Source: Clavaria fumosa
Lineage: Eukaryota; Basidiomycota; Agaricomycetes; Agaricales; Clavariaceae
Assembly: GCA_951802425.1 (NCBI GenBank)
Contig: OX637795.1
Span: forward strand, 2,460,501-2,524,500
Direction of reading: 5' to 3'
DNA length: 64,000 bases
The notes beneath the pieces were generated by a model. That model worked only from the letters and a program-made list of their open reading frames with translations, was not told the DNA's origin and did no database searches. Below are positions 9,811 to 22,100 of this stretch, piece by piece; position 1 is the stretch's first letter; each line of letters begins with the position of its first letter. Both the position numbers and the translations under genes were made by a program.

Positions 9811-11542
9811 TAATATGTTGAAGTGATTATTACAGTAACTGGGGCTTCAAAGCAATTATGAGGATGCTTAAATATAATTTATGGATGGGAATTGTGCTTT
9901 ACAATGAAGCAGAGGCTGAGCTTAAGCCAGAGTCCACTGTGCACATCTCATCCAATTGATTTTACAAGCGAGGATAGTCATATACCCACAAATCTATATC
10001 TATACTTTAATTGAAACATGTCACATGGTATAAAGACAAGCCTGACATCACATGAACTTATGTGCTTTCATCACACACGCTGAGTACAAAACGAAGACCC
10101 CCAGAGCACACCAAACGCGAAGCCTGCAAAATGTGTGCTGGCCGCCGATAGGGAGGCACCGGAGCGACGAGGTAAGTGCGACAAGGCGCCGTGTCTTCCT
10201 TCCTGTCTAATCTTCCTGCATATCCCGTCAGAAATTTTCATTTTCCAGTCAACACAGTGGCGACGCCACGTCAAGGCCTTGTGCACACGAACAATGCATG
10301 CCTGTACTCCGCAACTACGAACCGAAGCATACAAAACGATTGAGAGGGTCGGTGAGAGAGTGAGCAGAAGAAGTCTGGTAACAACCTGTCCCCTTCTTTT
10401 CCTTCTCCTGTCTCAACTGGGGCAGCGACACCTCGCCCCGTCCCTCCCCTTAGTCCTTCCCGGCTTCGTTGCGAACGAGCAAGCCTTTGTCATCTGTTAC
10501 TCCGGCGGTCCACTGGGCATCTACCTCACAAACATCGACGCCGTCGAACTCAGCCAGATCGGTTGACACTCGGCATGGCACACACAAGACTGACGCATCC
10601 TGGACCTGAATAGGCCGGCGTGTTCGCTTTGCGTGTGCAGTCATGGAGTGGGCAAGGCGTTTGCATGAGTCGTGTCTTAACTATTTGCCGACGTATCGCT
10701 GGAAAAGGAAGTGGGTCTGGGTCGAGCCTCTTCGATGTAATGGCTCAGTTCTGCTAAGATCTCGGAAAGGGGCCTAGGCTAGTGGGAGCCTGGGGCTTTT
10801 GCCGTGTGTTTTTAGCGCCGCTTAGCATCACCAATGCGAGTGGGCATATCGTCGTTGTCGCTGTTGTGGTCCGTGGTTTCAATTTTGGCTTGCAAGCAAG
10901 TGATAGAGCGTCGATCCTTTTCTAGTGTACCAATTTGCGAATCTGTATCATGCTTGCTGCTCTTCCCTGGAACGCGAAAGTCACATAAACACGGGGGTTA
11001 TGTCTAAATTGGGCCTAACTAATGTCCAAATCGAGCTTTGACGTCCACAATCCTGTTCAATACCCAGAACATAAGCCCTTTCCAGACACCGCACTAGAGC
11101 CGATGAAAAAACCGACCAAGTAGGCATGTGTGCCTCTGCAGACCTCACGAAGCTCCGGTTCTATAAATTGCTCCGATACAACCTGGACACATGTTCAGGC
11201 AGCGCCAACTGCCTTTCATCCCCTTCCTCTTCTCCCACTCTCTCTTGCCGCCTCCACCCCATCGATTACTCAGACTTTAGCTTCAGGCGCCAATCTTTAT
11301 AACTTGGATACCGGTCGGTTTATTAGCTGTTTCTTCACTTTGTTTACAGCCTTATCCTTTCACTCCTCAGGTTGCCTACTGTCGAAGTCCTCTCTCATTT
11401 TTTTCTTGTTCAGACCCTTCAAGTCCCTGTGAATAACATTGTTATTTGTAAGGTTTCTCGACAGATTTCGGTTGTGGTTCTTGCCCCAAGGTTTCAGCTC
11501 ATGTTAGGATTATGCTTGTTAACAGGCCAGTCACACTTCGAG
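9811..11542. other. Intergenic region, no supported gene
   Basis: Open frames such as 10135-10566 (+) have no domain, no signal and irregular composition, and are probably chance. The AT-rich 3' flank of the 1168-aa gene lies at 9811-10080. A pyrimidine-rich stretch at about 11215-11255 lies ahead of the small secreted protein gene and could belong to its promoter or 5' untranslated region. Confidence 0.4.
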
Positions 11543-12414
11543 ATGTTATATCTGTCAATCATCTTTCTTCTACATGTTATGGCTGTGATCACGGTCACGG
11601 ATTCGTGTCTGATCCAGACATGCCCCGCGACTCAAAATGGAGACATCGTGGTAGCCATATACGACACCGCGGTCCCTAATGCCGGTGGCCAAGACGATGC
11701 GGCTGCAGTTGCGAATTTATTGACTTTGGAATGCGGATTAAGTCCCAAGATAACGCAGTGCAACGTGGACTGCAATGGCATATACGGTGAAAACGGAGCA
11801 TATTGGAATGTCCAAAATTGCCGTTTGCAATGCGCGAGTCTAGGGATAGGCCCCGTCAATTGTTTTGGTTATTCCGCATGGAACTGTAGTACCGCAGTTT
11901 CCAATGTTTGCCAAGTGGCGACACCCTCGGCTCCTACGAACAATCGTAAGTGGTTTTCTAGTGGACCTGCTATCCTCTTCCTGCTCATTATGTCCTTAAA
12001 GCAACGGCAACTTCACCCGCGCAAAGGAGCAGCAGTTCTTTGGGATTTGGACGTGGGTTGCATTGATTCTCCTGAGTAGATTGGTGCTCATATCCGTGAA
12101 GAGACACCGTCTGACAAGTTGACGATTGGGTTAACTGTTGGATTATCATTCCTGGCCTGGTTATAGCAGCCATAGGCGTGCGTTATGCCATCAAGCTTTA
12201 CAACTGGTCAAAAGAGACAACGCGCCTAGTATGGAGATACGGGTGCCGTAATACGGTTACCGGCCATACCGTCTGTAAATTGAAAGAAGAGGCATTTATC
12301 GGATTTTTACGTGGTTATAACTGTGTTGGTTGTTATTTCGCACAAGAATTGAGCTTAAGGTTTGTTATGAATCTTTTCTATGTCCTTCCTGGCAGTGTCT
12401 TTTATCGCATGTAG
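11543..12414 (+). CDS. Small cysteine-rich secreted or membrane protein, exon ends uncertain
   Basis: An ATG at 11543 opens a signal-peptide-like segment (MLYLSIIFLLHVMAVITVTDS), followed by a cysteine-rich region of about 110 residues with at least ten Cys (CLIQTCP.. LECGLSPKITQCNVDCNG.. NCRLQCAS.. NCFGYSAWNC.. NVCQVA). A good donor (GTAAGT) at 11946 follows PTNN. Unspliced, the frame ends at 12079. Downstream, other frames encode two hydrophobic segments (TWVALILLSRLVLISVKRH at about 12050-12105 and WIIIPGLVIAAIGVRYAIKLY at about 12142-12205), so later exons may add membrane anchors. I could not find one splice set that keeps every phase. It may be a secreted effector-like or cell-surface protein, or a decaying gene. 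Confidence 0.45.
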
Positions 12415-12573
12415 TTGTACATCATAAATTCGTGTGTGAATCTCATTGAAAACTTGCTCAAACTTCAGATCATCACTGTAAAATTCCTAGCTACGGGTTT
12501 GGAAGTGAGGGAAAAAATCTGAGCTGCAAAACGGGAAGCTCCACCTCAATATCAGCTGTTCTCATGAGTCATG

Positions 12574-12666
12574 TATGAAGGTCCAAACCGGACAAAATTG
12601 TTTAGGGCTCCTTTTTTTGGCCATAATTTTTATGCACACAAGTGTGCACTTATGCAAACTTGTGCA
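12574..12666 (+). repeat. Left terminal inverted repeat of the 2.58-kb element
   Basis: Inverted match of 15063-15155. It ends inward in GTGCACTTATGCAAACTTGTGCAA, from which the decamer array seems to have grown. Confidence 0.85.
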
Positions 12667-13292
12667 AACTTGTGCAAACTTATGCAAGATTGTGCACACT
12701 TGTGCACACTTATGCACACTTATGCACACTTATGCACACTTATGTACACTTATGTACACTTATGCACACTTATGCACACTTATGCACACTTACGCAAAGT
12801 TGTGCAAAGTTGTGCAAAGTTGTGCAACATTTTTGTGCAAAGTTGTGCAACATCATGCAGAGCCATGCAAACTTGTGCAATATTTTTGTGCAAAGTTGTG
12901 CAGAGTTATGCAGAGTTGTGCAAAGTTGTGCAAAGTTATGCAATATTTTGTGCAAAGTTATGCAAAGTTGTGCAAACTTATGCAGAGTTGTTCAAAGTTA
13001 TGCAATATTTTGTGCAGAGTTGTGCAAAATTGTGGAGAGTTGTGCAAAGTTATGCAGAGTTATGTGAAGTTATGCAATATTTTTGTGCAGAGTGGTGCAA
13101 AGTTGTGCAGAGCCATGCAAAATTATGCAATATTTTTGTGCAAAGTTATGCAAAGTTATGCAAAGTTGTGCAAAGTTATGCAGAGTTGTGTAAAGTTATG
13201 CAATATTTTTGTGCAGAGTTGTGCAGAGTTGTGCAGAGTTATGCAGAGTTATGCAGACTTGTGCAGGGTTGTGCAGACATGTGCAATATTTT
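12653..13292 (+). repeat. Decamer minisatellite (TTATGCACAC / TTGTGCAAAG type)
   Basis: About 640 bp of 10-bp units varying at a few positions (ACTTATGCAC, AGTTGTGCAA, AGTTATGCAG), punctuated by ATATTTTTGTG blocks. Because 10 is not a multiple of 3 and the unit has no stop codon, all three plus frames stay open and spell the same Cys/Leu/Met/Tyr-rich peptide (CAKLCKVVQS type). These open frames of up to about 260 codons are by-products of the repeat, not genes. Confidence 0.9.
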
Positions 13293-13389
13293 TGTGCTGT
13301 GAAGACACATATTATGGGGACTGGCAATCCCTGCCAAACTCAGGTTGTTTGTCAATGTTGTGACCCCCACTACAACAATGACACAAAGG

Positions 13390-13652
13390 TTGTGATGAGG
13401 TTGCAGGCCTCCACAAACATTTTAAGGCTTAGGTTTATTGAGAGAAAATGAAGCTAAATTTATTTTGAACAGATTGTCCAAGGCCAACCTTTTTTAAAAG
13501 GCCTAATTCATGAGATAAGACTATTATCTCATGAATTAGGCCTTTTAAAAAGAATCAGCCTTGGACAATCTGTTCAAAATAAATTTAGCTTCATTGTCTC
13601 TCACTAAACCTAAGCCTCAAAGTGCTTGTGGAGGCCTGCAACCTCATCACAA
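13390..13652. repeat. 263-bp imperfect palindrome
   Basis: Arms 13390-13518 and 13524-13652 are reverse complements around the 5-bp spacer GACTA, with scattered mismatches outward. The inner 35 bp (TCATGAGATAA/TTATCTCATGA core) is almost perfect. It lies inside the 2.58-kb TIR element and could be an older nested MITE. No duplication was identified at its ends. Confidence 0.8.
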
Positions 13653-15062
13653 GGTTCAGCAGAAAGTGTGACTGTGTCACATAATGTGCCTGATGTCACA
13701 TCTGCCTCACACTGTCCTGCTGGTGCAATGAGGCTCACTCTTGCTCCCTCCTCTCATCCACTCACTGGAGCAAGTGCTCTACAGCTTTACACATTAGTCT
13801 ACAGCTCCTAGTGAGTTAAATTTATTCATTTAAGTACAAAATAGGGTCTTTCTAACAACTTTGGCTTGTTTGTGCTGATATTGTAGATCTGATCTGGGTG
13901 ATCTGAAGCTTTGTGAGTCATATAACAGTTGATCTTCTGGCTTCAAATTATTAATTTTTTGAATGGTAGTAGTTTGATCCTATCTTCAATAAGTCCTCCC
14001 ATGGTGTGTTTTCAGGTATGCTGACTTCTGTTTATGCAGTCACTTTGGAGTTATATTAGGGTAGCCATGGCCCCCTATAGAACATAGGCACAGAAGTGTC
14101 AGGACCCATTCATTTTTCCTTGATCTACAACAACCCTACCAGCACTTGTAGACCTCCCAATGCCTCCCTACCACCTCATGAACCCCCCTGTACTCCTCCG
14201 AAACCTGCTGCCCACTTCCAAATGCCTCCTGGGCCTCCCTTGTCTTCTCACAACACTTGCAACCATCATGCCATACTCATATCGCCTCCCACCACCTCAC
14301 CCTATGTGTATTCACCATCCAGTGGGGAGAAGCCTCCCATACCTCCCCAGACATATGCACTGCTAGAGTGCATAGGGCATGGGGTGCATCTGTGCCATCT
14401 TCAATTGAGCGAGAAGACAGGAGATGAATGGAGGGGCGATGTGCCCTGGAAGATGGTGGAAGCACATCCACCATTAGAAACCCCCTAGGGCTACCTATTG
14501 GGGGTTTAACAATATCCCAGACAGAGGGTGCAGGGCCCTCTCAAAAACAAAAAAAGAAAGTGGCTAAGTCATCAGCCGCTAAGGCTGCAAAGAGGCCTGT
14601 TGTGTTGTCACCCAACTGGAGTGACGACGAGGGTGAGCCACTGTGCAACTATGAGCAGGGCTCGGACTAAGTGTCCAAGCCCTTTAAAAAATATGCCTAC
14701 CCCACAGGACGAGACAGCAGCACTTGGGGCACCCCCCACTGGGGCGTGCCACTTGTGACATGCTGTCCAACTGGGGGCAGGTCGCACAGACCACTGGGTA
14801 GGACCCATCAGCACTAGGTGAAGGCCCCAGGAGGGGATTGTGCCTGGTGACATGGCAGTAACCCTGCCCAAGGGGATGCACCCCTTTTAAATTATTACAC
14901 AATCCTGCTTGTCATCCCGTGCTGCCCATGTGTAGCCTCTGGTTGGGGGCCTCTCTGGTGGGGGAGGGTGTAAGGCTATAGGCCTTTTCTTTCTTATATT
15001 ACATAATCTATATACCATATTAGTCTACTAGCATAGCCGCTTGGGCTATGCTTACATCAGCT

Positions 15063-15155
15063 TGCACAAGTTTGCATAAGTGCACACTTGTGTGCATAAA
15101 AATTATGGCCAAAAAAAGGAGCCCTGAACAATTTTGTCCGGTTTGGACCTTCATA
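15063..15155 (-). repeat. Right terminal inverted repeat of the 2.58-kb element
   Basis: Reverse complement of 12574-12666. Unlike the left end it carries only the founding copies of the TGTGCAAACT decamer, with no expanded array. Confidence 0.85.
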
Positions 15156-15299
15156 GTCATGGCTGAAATTACATCAGGGAAACACTCTCTGGCTTATTAT
15201 GCCAATTAATAATTGATTAGCTGGCATCTACTTCCTCTCTAAAATGCATGATTTTCTCTATAGAAGCATAATTATTTCAATGTAGTATGTGATTAAAGC

Positions 15300-16262
15300 A
15301 ATCTAGACATATTTAGGATTATGCATCCTAATTTTGGTTGTTGGAATCCCCAATTAGAAGTATATAAGGGTATGTAAGATGTGTGATGGTATAATTAGGG
15401 CTAAGCATGGTTATTGGAATCCCTAATTAGAAGCACTGTCAGAGGTCAGGAAGTGGGCCACCTAAGAGTAGAATCGCCCCAGATGAAACTATACTGACCT
15501 TGCAGATTGCTTGTGTGTATTAGACCATGGGTGAGTGCCTTGAATTGTTGTATGAACAGCAGGTAGGCACAAAATTACTGTTGATTTGGCTGAGTGGGTG
15601 ATTTCCCACATGGGCCACAAATTTGGTACTGCCTCAGAAATGGGCCACCAAGGCTTTTACTACACCATTACTTACCCACTTTTTATGATTTTGATATCAT
15701 GTATTGTAACATACTCGATGAAGTTTCCTGAATATATTCAAGATTTTAGAGCCACTCTGTCATGTCCAACAGCCCTTGGAAGATGGTGACTATGCTAAAT
15801 AAGAAAACACCCATTTTGGGGTTGATTTGGATGATTGGGCACACTTTGGGGAATGGCTATCCCATGTCTCTAGTCTGGCTGTTCAGTGGACATTTCTCTA
15901 CCATAAAGACACACTTTAAGCATAGTATATTGGATGTAAGTGCCTTCATTCAATAGAAAAATGCAGAGTGGCCCACTTCCTGACCTGCAACAGTATGTAA
16001 GTCTATAAGATGTATGGAGGTATAATTAGGATTATGCTTCCTTGCCATGATTGTTAGAATCCCTGATTAGAAGTACTATGTAAGGTCTATAAGATGTGTG
16101 GGGTATAATTATGACTAAGCATCCTAGCCATGGTTGCTGGAATCTTTAATTAGAAGTATGTAAGAGTCTTTAATATATGTGAGGGCATAATTAGGATTAG
16201 GAGTCTCAGCCTTGGTTGTTGGAATCCCTAATTAGGTGTGTGTAAGGGTCTGTAGACATGAA
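15300..16262 (+). repeat. Degenerate tandem repeat of roughly 85 bp, interrupted by a MITE
   Basis: Diverged units containing TTGGAATCCCTAATTAGAAGTATGTAAGG..TAAGATGTGTG..GTATAATTAGGATTA recur at about 15310-15436 and 15993-16262. The middle is occupied by the 15437-15992 insertion. Unit length varies; there is no coding potential. Confidence 0.7.
15437..15992. mobile_element. MITE-like insertion, 0.56 kb
   Basis: The ends are inverted: TGTCAGAGGTCAGGAAGTGGGCCAC on the left against the reverse complement of GTGGCCCACTTCCTGACCTGCAACA on the right, sharing AGGTCAGGAAGTGGGCCAC. It interrupts the 85-bp tandem units. There is no coding capacity and no clean target duplication. Confidence 0.7.
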
Positions 16263-17265
16263 GGGTATTATTAATAACTAGAAAAGGCTGACTATTGTCA
16301 GCAGAACCCTTGCTTGAATACACATAAATGTTATTTACATCAATAAAAAATATCAAACAGAGAAAGTAGTATCTTTGTAATCTCTCTGACTTGCTACACA
16401 TAATCAGATCCTTGTCTGACACAAGTTCAAGGACTCTGCTCTGTACACCATGCAAACTCTGTCCTCTGGTACTTCAGACTTCCTGGACTTTGTTCCATAA
16501 GGTTTCCTTTGTGCTGGATGATACCCAAGCATGGGAATGATTATTGTTCAGGTTATGTTCTTGTCATGGAACCAGGTTTGCTACCTGTGAATAATAATAT
16601 TTAAGTAAGGTTAACCCTAATAGGAACCTCAAATATTATTACTAGGTAAGCTCAATGTCCCAATTGACCTTCTGGTTACACACCTTCCTGTAAATGGATG
16701 CTAAAATAATCCTAATATTGTCTACAAGGCATTGCTAATGTGGGCAGAAAATAGAAATAATAATTCCTTTTGTAAATATCTCAGCCAGTTTCTATTGGTT
16801 TCCCATGAAACTTTGTAGACATGTAGATAATAAATGTAGGCATATACCCATATGCTACATGGTACAATGTAATAGTCTCATAGGTGGATATAATGATTTG
16901 ACCATAAGAATGCTACATGCAATGTCTCCACTTTAAGGGGCATACATACTGAAACCCTGAAAGTACTGTATTAACATAACAACCTTTCAATATATCCTTC
17001 ATATGCCTTTGCAATTATGCAATGAGATGTGCATAGCTTTGTGTAATATTGGCATATTCATAATATGAGTGTTGAACATCTCTAGCTTCATCCTCATTGT
17101 CCTCAACATCCCCATGTCCTCTGCACAACTCTGACAGACTCTGGGGTTATTCTCTGTCCTTGACTCTTGCCTGTGGCATTATGTCTATCAGGTAAATTCA
17201 GACACATATATGTGGTACAACACATACATTGAGACTGCAGTTCCACCCCCTTTGAACCTCTGTGA
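16263..17265. other. AT-rich intergenic region
   Basis: No gene, RNA or repeat with support was seen. It is AT-rich, low in CpG, and has only short open frames. Confidence 0.4.
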
Positions 17266-17270
17266 CCTCC

Positions 17271-17559
17271 TGTTAGGATCGCTTATGTAAGCCATCCCAA
17301 AGTGCAGTTGTGGAGAAACTGGGGAGGGTTGTTGGAAGGTCACATGACCTGTGGCTGTGGTCAGATTACATAATCGTAAGATCACATGACCTGGGCCTGG
17401 GCGCATCACGTGATCCGAGGGTCCGAGCGTGGGAAAGTCGGCAAGTCCCGAGGCTCTTGCTATATATACTGTGTCCTTTCCATTTTTGTACTCTTTTCCC
17501 CTTATCTTAGTATTGTTGTCATGACCTTACACTTAAGTTGTGTGAGACCCAGTCTGATA
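17271..17559 (+). repeat. 5' LTR of chromovirus A
   Basis: Begins TGTTAGGATCGC and ends CAGTCTGATA. It contains a TATATATA promoter-like stretch (about 17460) and CACGTGA boxes. It matches 22600-22889 with few differences. Confidence 0.92.
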
Positions 17560-18132
17560 TAATACTAAGATCCGCCTGTCCGCCCTAGCCCCGTGTCCTA
17601 ACCCGGCTAGCCTGGACCCTTAATTTCAAACTGTGACACGTTGTCACAGCTCAGCCCCTATCATCCTCTTCTCCTTTACCCTGCCCACGGTGTGTAACAG
17701 AACCGCGCGAAATTTTTACTGTGTGTAGATACATGTGACCAGACCAGGAGGAAGTCAACTGTGACCCTCCCCAAGTGATACCGAGTGCCCAAGGCCCAGA
17801 ACTTTGTTTTACAGCTACGTACCAGTGAATCATGTAGTGTACAGGGCAAGGAAAGGCCCCTACATAGTCTTTCTGTAGTTTCCTGGTCCAGTGGACAGGG
17901 CCCTTGCTCTGTGACCATTGTCAGAAGGGCGCACGGGCAACTCATTAGGAGTTGTGGAGCGACCACCTGGGACACCATTCAGGCCCCACGTTAACAAAAG
18001 TTTCATAGAATAAGAGTTCTATAGGTACATAAGTACACAGAAGAGCAGCCTAAGAGGACAGGACTGTTAAGAGATCGAAGAAATCCTGAGTGCCCAAGGC
18101 CCAGAACTTTATTTACAGTATCCAGGGCCTGT
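17560..18132 (+). other. Leader of chromovirus A
   Basis: Non-coding leader between LTR and gag, shared in reverse orientation with element C (about 51200-51714). A segment containing CCCAAGGCCCAGAACTTT occurs twice (about 17788 and 18096), suggesting a small internal duplication. No primer-binding site could be assigned with confidence. Confidence 0.6.
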
Positions 18133-18868
18133 GATGGCAGACCATGTCGCCCTGCCTGTAGCCCAACCTATGAGGCTTGACCTATCTGTTGCCCCCTTTG
18201 ATGGGCAGAAAAGGAACTTCCGTACGTTCCTCTGATCACTTCGCCTCTTGTTTATGGCGAACCCGACTACCTATGCTACGGACCTGGTGAAGGTCCTCTT
18301 TGCTTTGAGCAAAATTACTGGAGATGGATTCGCTGCTGAATGGGCGAATATGAAAGTGGAAGAGATCCTGGGTAGTGGTGAGGCCAGAACCTGGGTGGAG
18401 TTTGTGGAGGAGATGAAGTGGGCGTTTGATGACCCAAACAACCGTGCGACTGCCCTTGCCAATATTGCAGGGTTGAAACAGGGTGCCATGATGGCACCAG
18501 AGTTCTTCGCGAGATTTGAGACGCTGTTCTGACGGGCAGAGTTGAGTGCAGAAAAGGACTCAGGAATCCTGGTCCATTGGCTGGAGTTGAACTTGAGTAG
18601 GAGGTTGGTGGAGAGGATCTATGGTGTCTCCCCGATGCCAGAGACTTATGGAGAATGGAAAGTGCTGGCAGAAAGACTGGATGCCCAGCAAAGGCAATTT
18701 GACGCGATAGTCATGGAATGGACACCACAACCCATTGCAACCCCCGCGCGACCCACCGTGACCCACCGCGACCCTGCCACGACCTGCTGTGACCATTTCG
18801 CGACCTCTTGTGACCCCTCTGCTGTGTACTCCAGATGTGGCCATGGCCCGAGGATGGGCCCCTGCTGA
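18133..18868 (+). pseudogene. gag of chromovirus A, broken
   Basis: An ATG at 18133 starts a capsid-like protein (MADHVALPVAQPMRLDLSVA) that aligns by eye with the gag proteins of elements B and C (FDGQKRNFRTFL, EFFARFETLF, LDAQQRQFDAI). In-frame TGA codons at 18233 and 18530 interrupt it; the second stands where element C has CGA (Arg). The C-terminal CCHC zinc knuckle is no longer readable. Confidence 0.88.
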
Positions 18869-19199
18869 TGAGAGACGTTGTTTCTGATGCCACCAGACTG
18901 GCCATGCTGTCCGTTTCTGCCCCCTGCCTGATACACGTCTGCAGGTCCCAAGGGCCCAAACCCAGGCAGCACCATGTGCCCCCCAAATGGCGGAGGGATA
19001 TGAGAAAGAGATTGCACGGCTCCGAGCCTGCATAGAGCTGTGTGAGAGAGAGAGGAGGACTCCCACTGGGGAGAAGAAGTGTGCCAGCCCCCTTTCCGTC
19101 CCTGTGCCTGCTGCAAGTATACCCTGATATACCATCTTGCAGTGGAGACATACCCGAATTGGGGCTGAGGTGAAGGAGGAAGTGAGACTGGCAGAGCGC

Positions 19200-22100
19200 C
19201 TAACCAGAGTGCAGCCAGAAGTGCAGAAACATGTGCCATGAGAGCTAGCCATCCAGGTGCACTTGGAGGCTTTCAGCACTGGCAAAGGGACCACAATGAA
19301 GGCCCTTGTTGACTCAGGGTGCACCAACTGCTTCATGGATTTGGAGTGGGCAAAAGGAGTGGGACTGGAGCCATCTCTCCTGCTGAACCCAATCACCATG
19401 TATAATGTGGATGGGACGCAGAACAGGAATGGAAAGGTCCAGTATGGGATAGAGGTGCTGGTGAGAGTTGGTGACCACCAGGAGCAGATCCACTTTCTGC
19501 TGGGAAAGACCCAGTCCCACAAGGTCATCCTTGGGCATGACTGGCTCAAGTGGCATAACCCGGATATCGACTGGCAGAAGGCAGAGCTGAGCCTTACCCG
19601 CTGCCCCCCACAGTGTTCCCCATCCCCTTGAGCCTCTGCACCCCTGAAAACGAGTACCCTTGCATCCACGAGTATTCTGGACACCCGTTTTCCCAACTCT
19701 GGCCCTACCCCCGATCGGCCCAGCCACTACCCTTCGGTGTTTAGTGAAGCGAAGTGGGATGAACTTCCCCACTCCCAACCAGACTTCAATATTAAGATCG
19801 AGTTCAAAAAGGACCCTGAGCACCTCTCCTCCAAGCTGTATTCTTTGACATGGCAGGAGATGGTGGAGATGAACCGTTGGGTGGATGAGCAGCTTGCTTC
19901 TGGATGAATCTGGCCCTCGAAATCCCTGTATGCCAGCCCCTTCTTCTTCAAACATGAGAAGGACAAACTGCAGCCAATCATCGACTACTCGAGGCTGAAT
20001 GCACACCTGATCAAGGACAAGTACCCCCTCCCCTGCATCTGAGACACAGTGGATGTGCTTAAAGGAGTGTCGATCTACTCTAAGATTGATGCAAAGGGAG
20101 GTTTCCCATCTATGCAGGTCTGGCCCGAGCACCAGCACCGCTGCGCCTTCCTGACACCCTGTGGACTCTTCGAACCAGCTGTCATGTGGTTTGGACTGCA
20201 GAATGCCCCTGCTACCTTCCAACGCTTCATGAATCATGTGTTGAGGGAGGAGATTGCAGGAGGACATGTGAGGGCCTATGTGGATGATGTCATTGTGTTT
20301 GCAGAGGACTTGGCTACACACCGGTACTGGATGGATCGGGTCTTGAGGAAGTTTGGAGAGAATGGGTTGTGTCTCAAACTCAGTAAATGCGAGTTTGAGA
20401 AGAGTGAGATCATCTTCCTGGGGATGAAGATCTCCCACAACAGACTAGAGCATGATCCGGCCAAGGGTGTGGCAGTCCGAGATTGGCCATGTCCTAAGAA
20501 TGTGAAGGATGTCCAGAGGTTCAATGGGATGCTGAACTACCTCCACCAGCACATCCCGAATCTTTCTGCCTGGGCAAAGCCACTCTTCCGGCTGACTGGG
20601 AATGTTCCATGGAAATGGGAGGAGGAGGAAGCAGCCTTCTGAGATCTCCGCCAGGCACTCGTATCAGCCCCGGTCTTGGCTCTGCCTCAGGACAAAGGGA
20701 GATGGAAGGTAGAGACAGATGCAAGCAACCTGGCAACTGGTGGAGTGCTCTTGTAGCAGCAGACGGATGGAACCTGGAGAGTTGTTGACTATATCTCCAA
20801 GGCCCTCACTGCAGCTGAGAAGAACTATGATGTGTATGACAAGGAGTTCTTGGCTGTGATTCGGGCACTTCGTGAGTGGCGAGCATACCTCATTGGAGCA
20901 GAGGAGACGATTGAGATCTGGACAGACCATGCAAACCTCCAGTACTTCCGGAAGCCCCAGAAGTTGAAGCCGAGGCAGGTTCGTTGGGTTGGAGAGCTCC
21001 AGTGCTTTGACTTTGAGATAAAGTATCGCACTGGCAAGTCGAATACAAAGGCAGATGCACTCTCCCAGAGACCAGACTATGGAGAGATGGTGGAGGAGGA
21101 TGCACTGGTGCAGGTTTTCCTGGAAACGGAAGTCCGTGTGTCATTCACATCGGAAATGGAGATGCTACTCCAGAAAAATAGCACGGTACACATACAGAAG
21201 CCAGAGGAGCTTGATGATGAGTGGACACGAGATTGTGCTGGACTCTGGCGAAAGGGGATAGTCACTTGGGTCCCCCTAGGAGCTCGTGAGGCTGTTCTCG
21301 AGTTTGAGCATGACCTCCCTGCTGCTGGACACCCTGGGCCCCAGAAGTTGAGAGCAGCACTAGTGAAGGGTTATTGGTGGCCGGACATGGTAAAAGATGT
21401 GGATTGGTATGCCCAGGGGTGTGAGACATGCCAGCAGACGAAGCCCGACTGTACCAAGCGTGCTGCCCCACTGCACCCCCATCTGGTGCCCGATGGTCCC
21501 TGGTCGGTGATCTCATGGGACATAGTTGGTCCCCTCCCCCTCTCCTGTGGACATAATGCCATCCTTGTTATTGTTGACAAATTCATGAAACGGACACTGC
21601 TTGAAGCGATCGGGCTCGACCTCACAGGACTTGGAGCGGCGCATCTCCTCTGGGATCGAGTGTTTCATGACCATGGAGTCCCTCACAAGGTTGTGAGTGA
21701 CTGGGGGTCCCAGTTCATGTCCCGCTTCATGAAGGAGTTCTACTCCATGATCTGGGTAAAGGCAAATCCAAGTACTGCCTTTCATCTGCAGACTGATGGA
21801 CAGACAGAACAGGTGAACCAGGAGATGGAAATCTATCTCCGGGCTTACGTGGACCATCTCCAGGATGACTGGGCTGATGGTTGTCCACTGCAGAGTTTGC
21901 TCTTAATAATCGTGAGCACTCAGTGACAGGACAGACACCTTTCTTCCTCGATTATGGACGACACCCATGGAATGGGGGGCTCCGGCCACCTTCTGAGGTG
22001 AACCTGGCGGTGGACGAGTGGATGGCTAAGCTCACGGAGTCCCGAAGAGCAGCCAAGGAGGCAATGGAGAAAGCGGTGGCAGCGATGAAGAAGAGCTACG

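Larger units (their letters stand above)
12574..15155. mobile_element. Non-autonomous TIR transposon, 2.58 kb, about 93-bp TIRs
   Basis: The ends are inverted copies starting TATGAAGGTCCAAACCGG. Left 12574-12666 and right 15063-15155 match with about one mismatch (T/C in TTTAGGG versus TTCAGGG). The 6-bp sequence GTCATG directly flanks both ends (12568-12573 and 15156-15161), a target-site duplication. Inside are a decamer array, a 263-bp palindrome and unremarkable sequence with short Pro/Ser-rich open frames (14096-14488), which I do not believe. No transposase is recognisable, so movement would need one supplied elsewhere. The superfamily is undecided. Confidence 0.85.

Noticed and set aside
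10135..10566. 143-codon plus frame after the 1168-aa gene
   Set aside because: No domain, mixed composition and no splice or conservation evidence.
12571..13363. Three overlapping plus frames of 140-262 codons, Cys/Leu/Met/Tyr-rich
   Set aside because: They are the same decamer repeat read in each frame; a 10-bp unit without stops keeps all three frames open.
14096..14488. 130-codon Pro/Ser-rich plus frame inside the TIR element
   Set aside because: No similarity to a transposase and composition typical of C-rich non-coding sequence.
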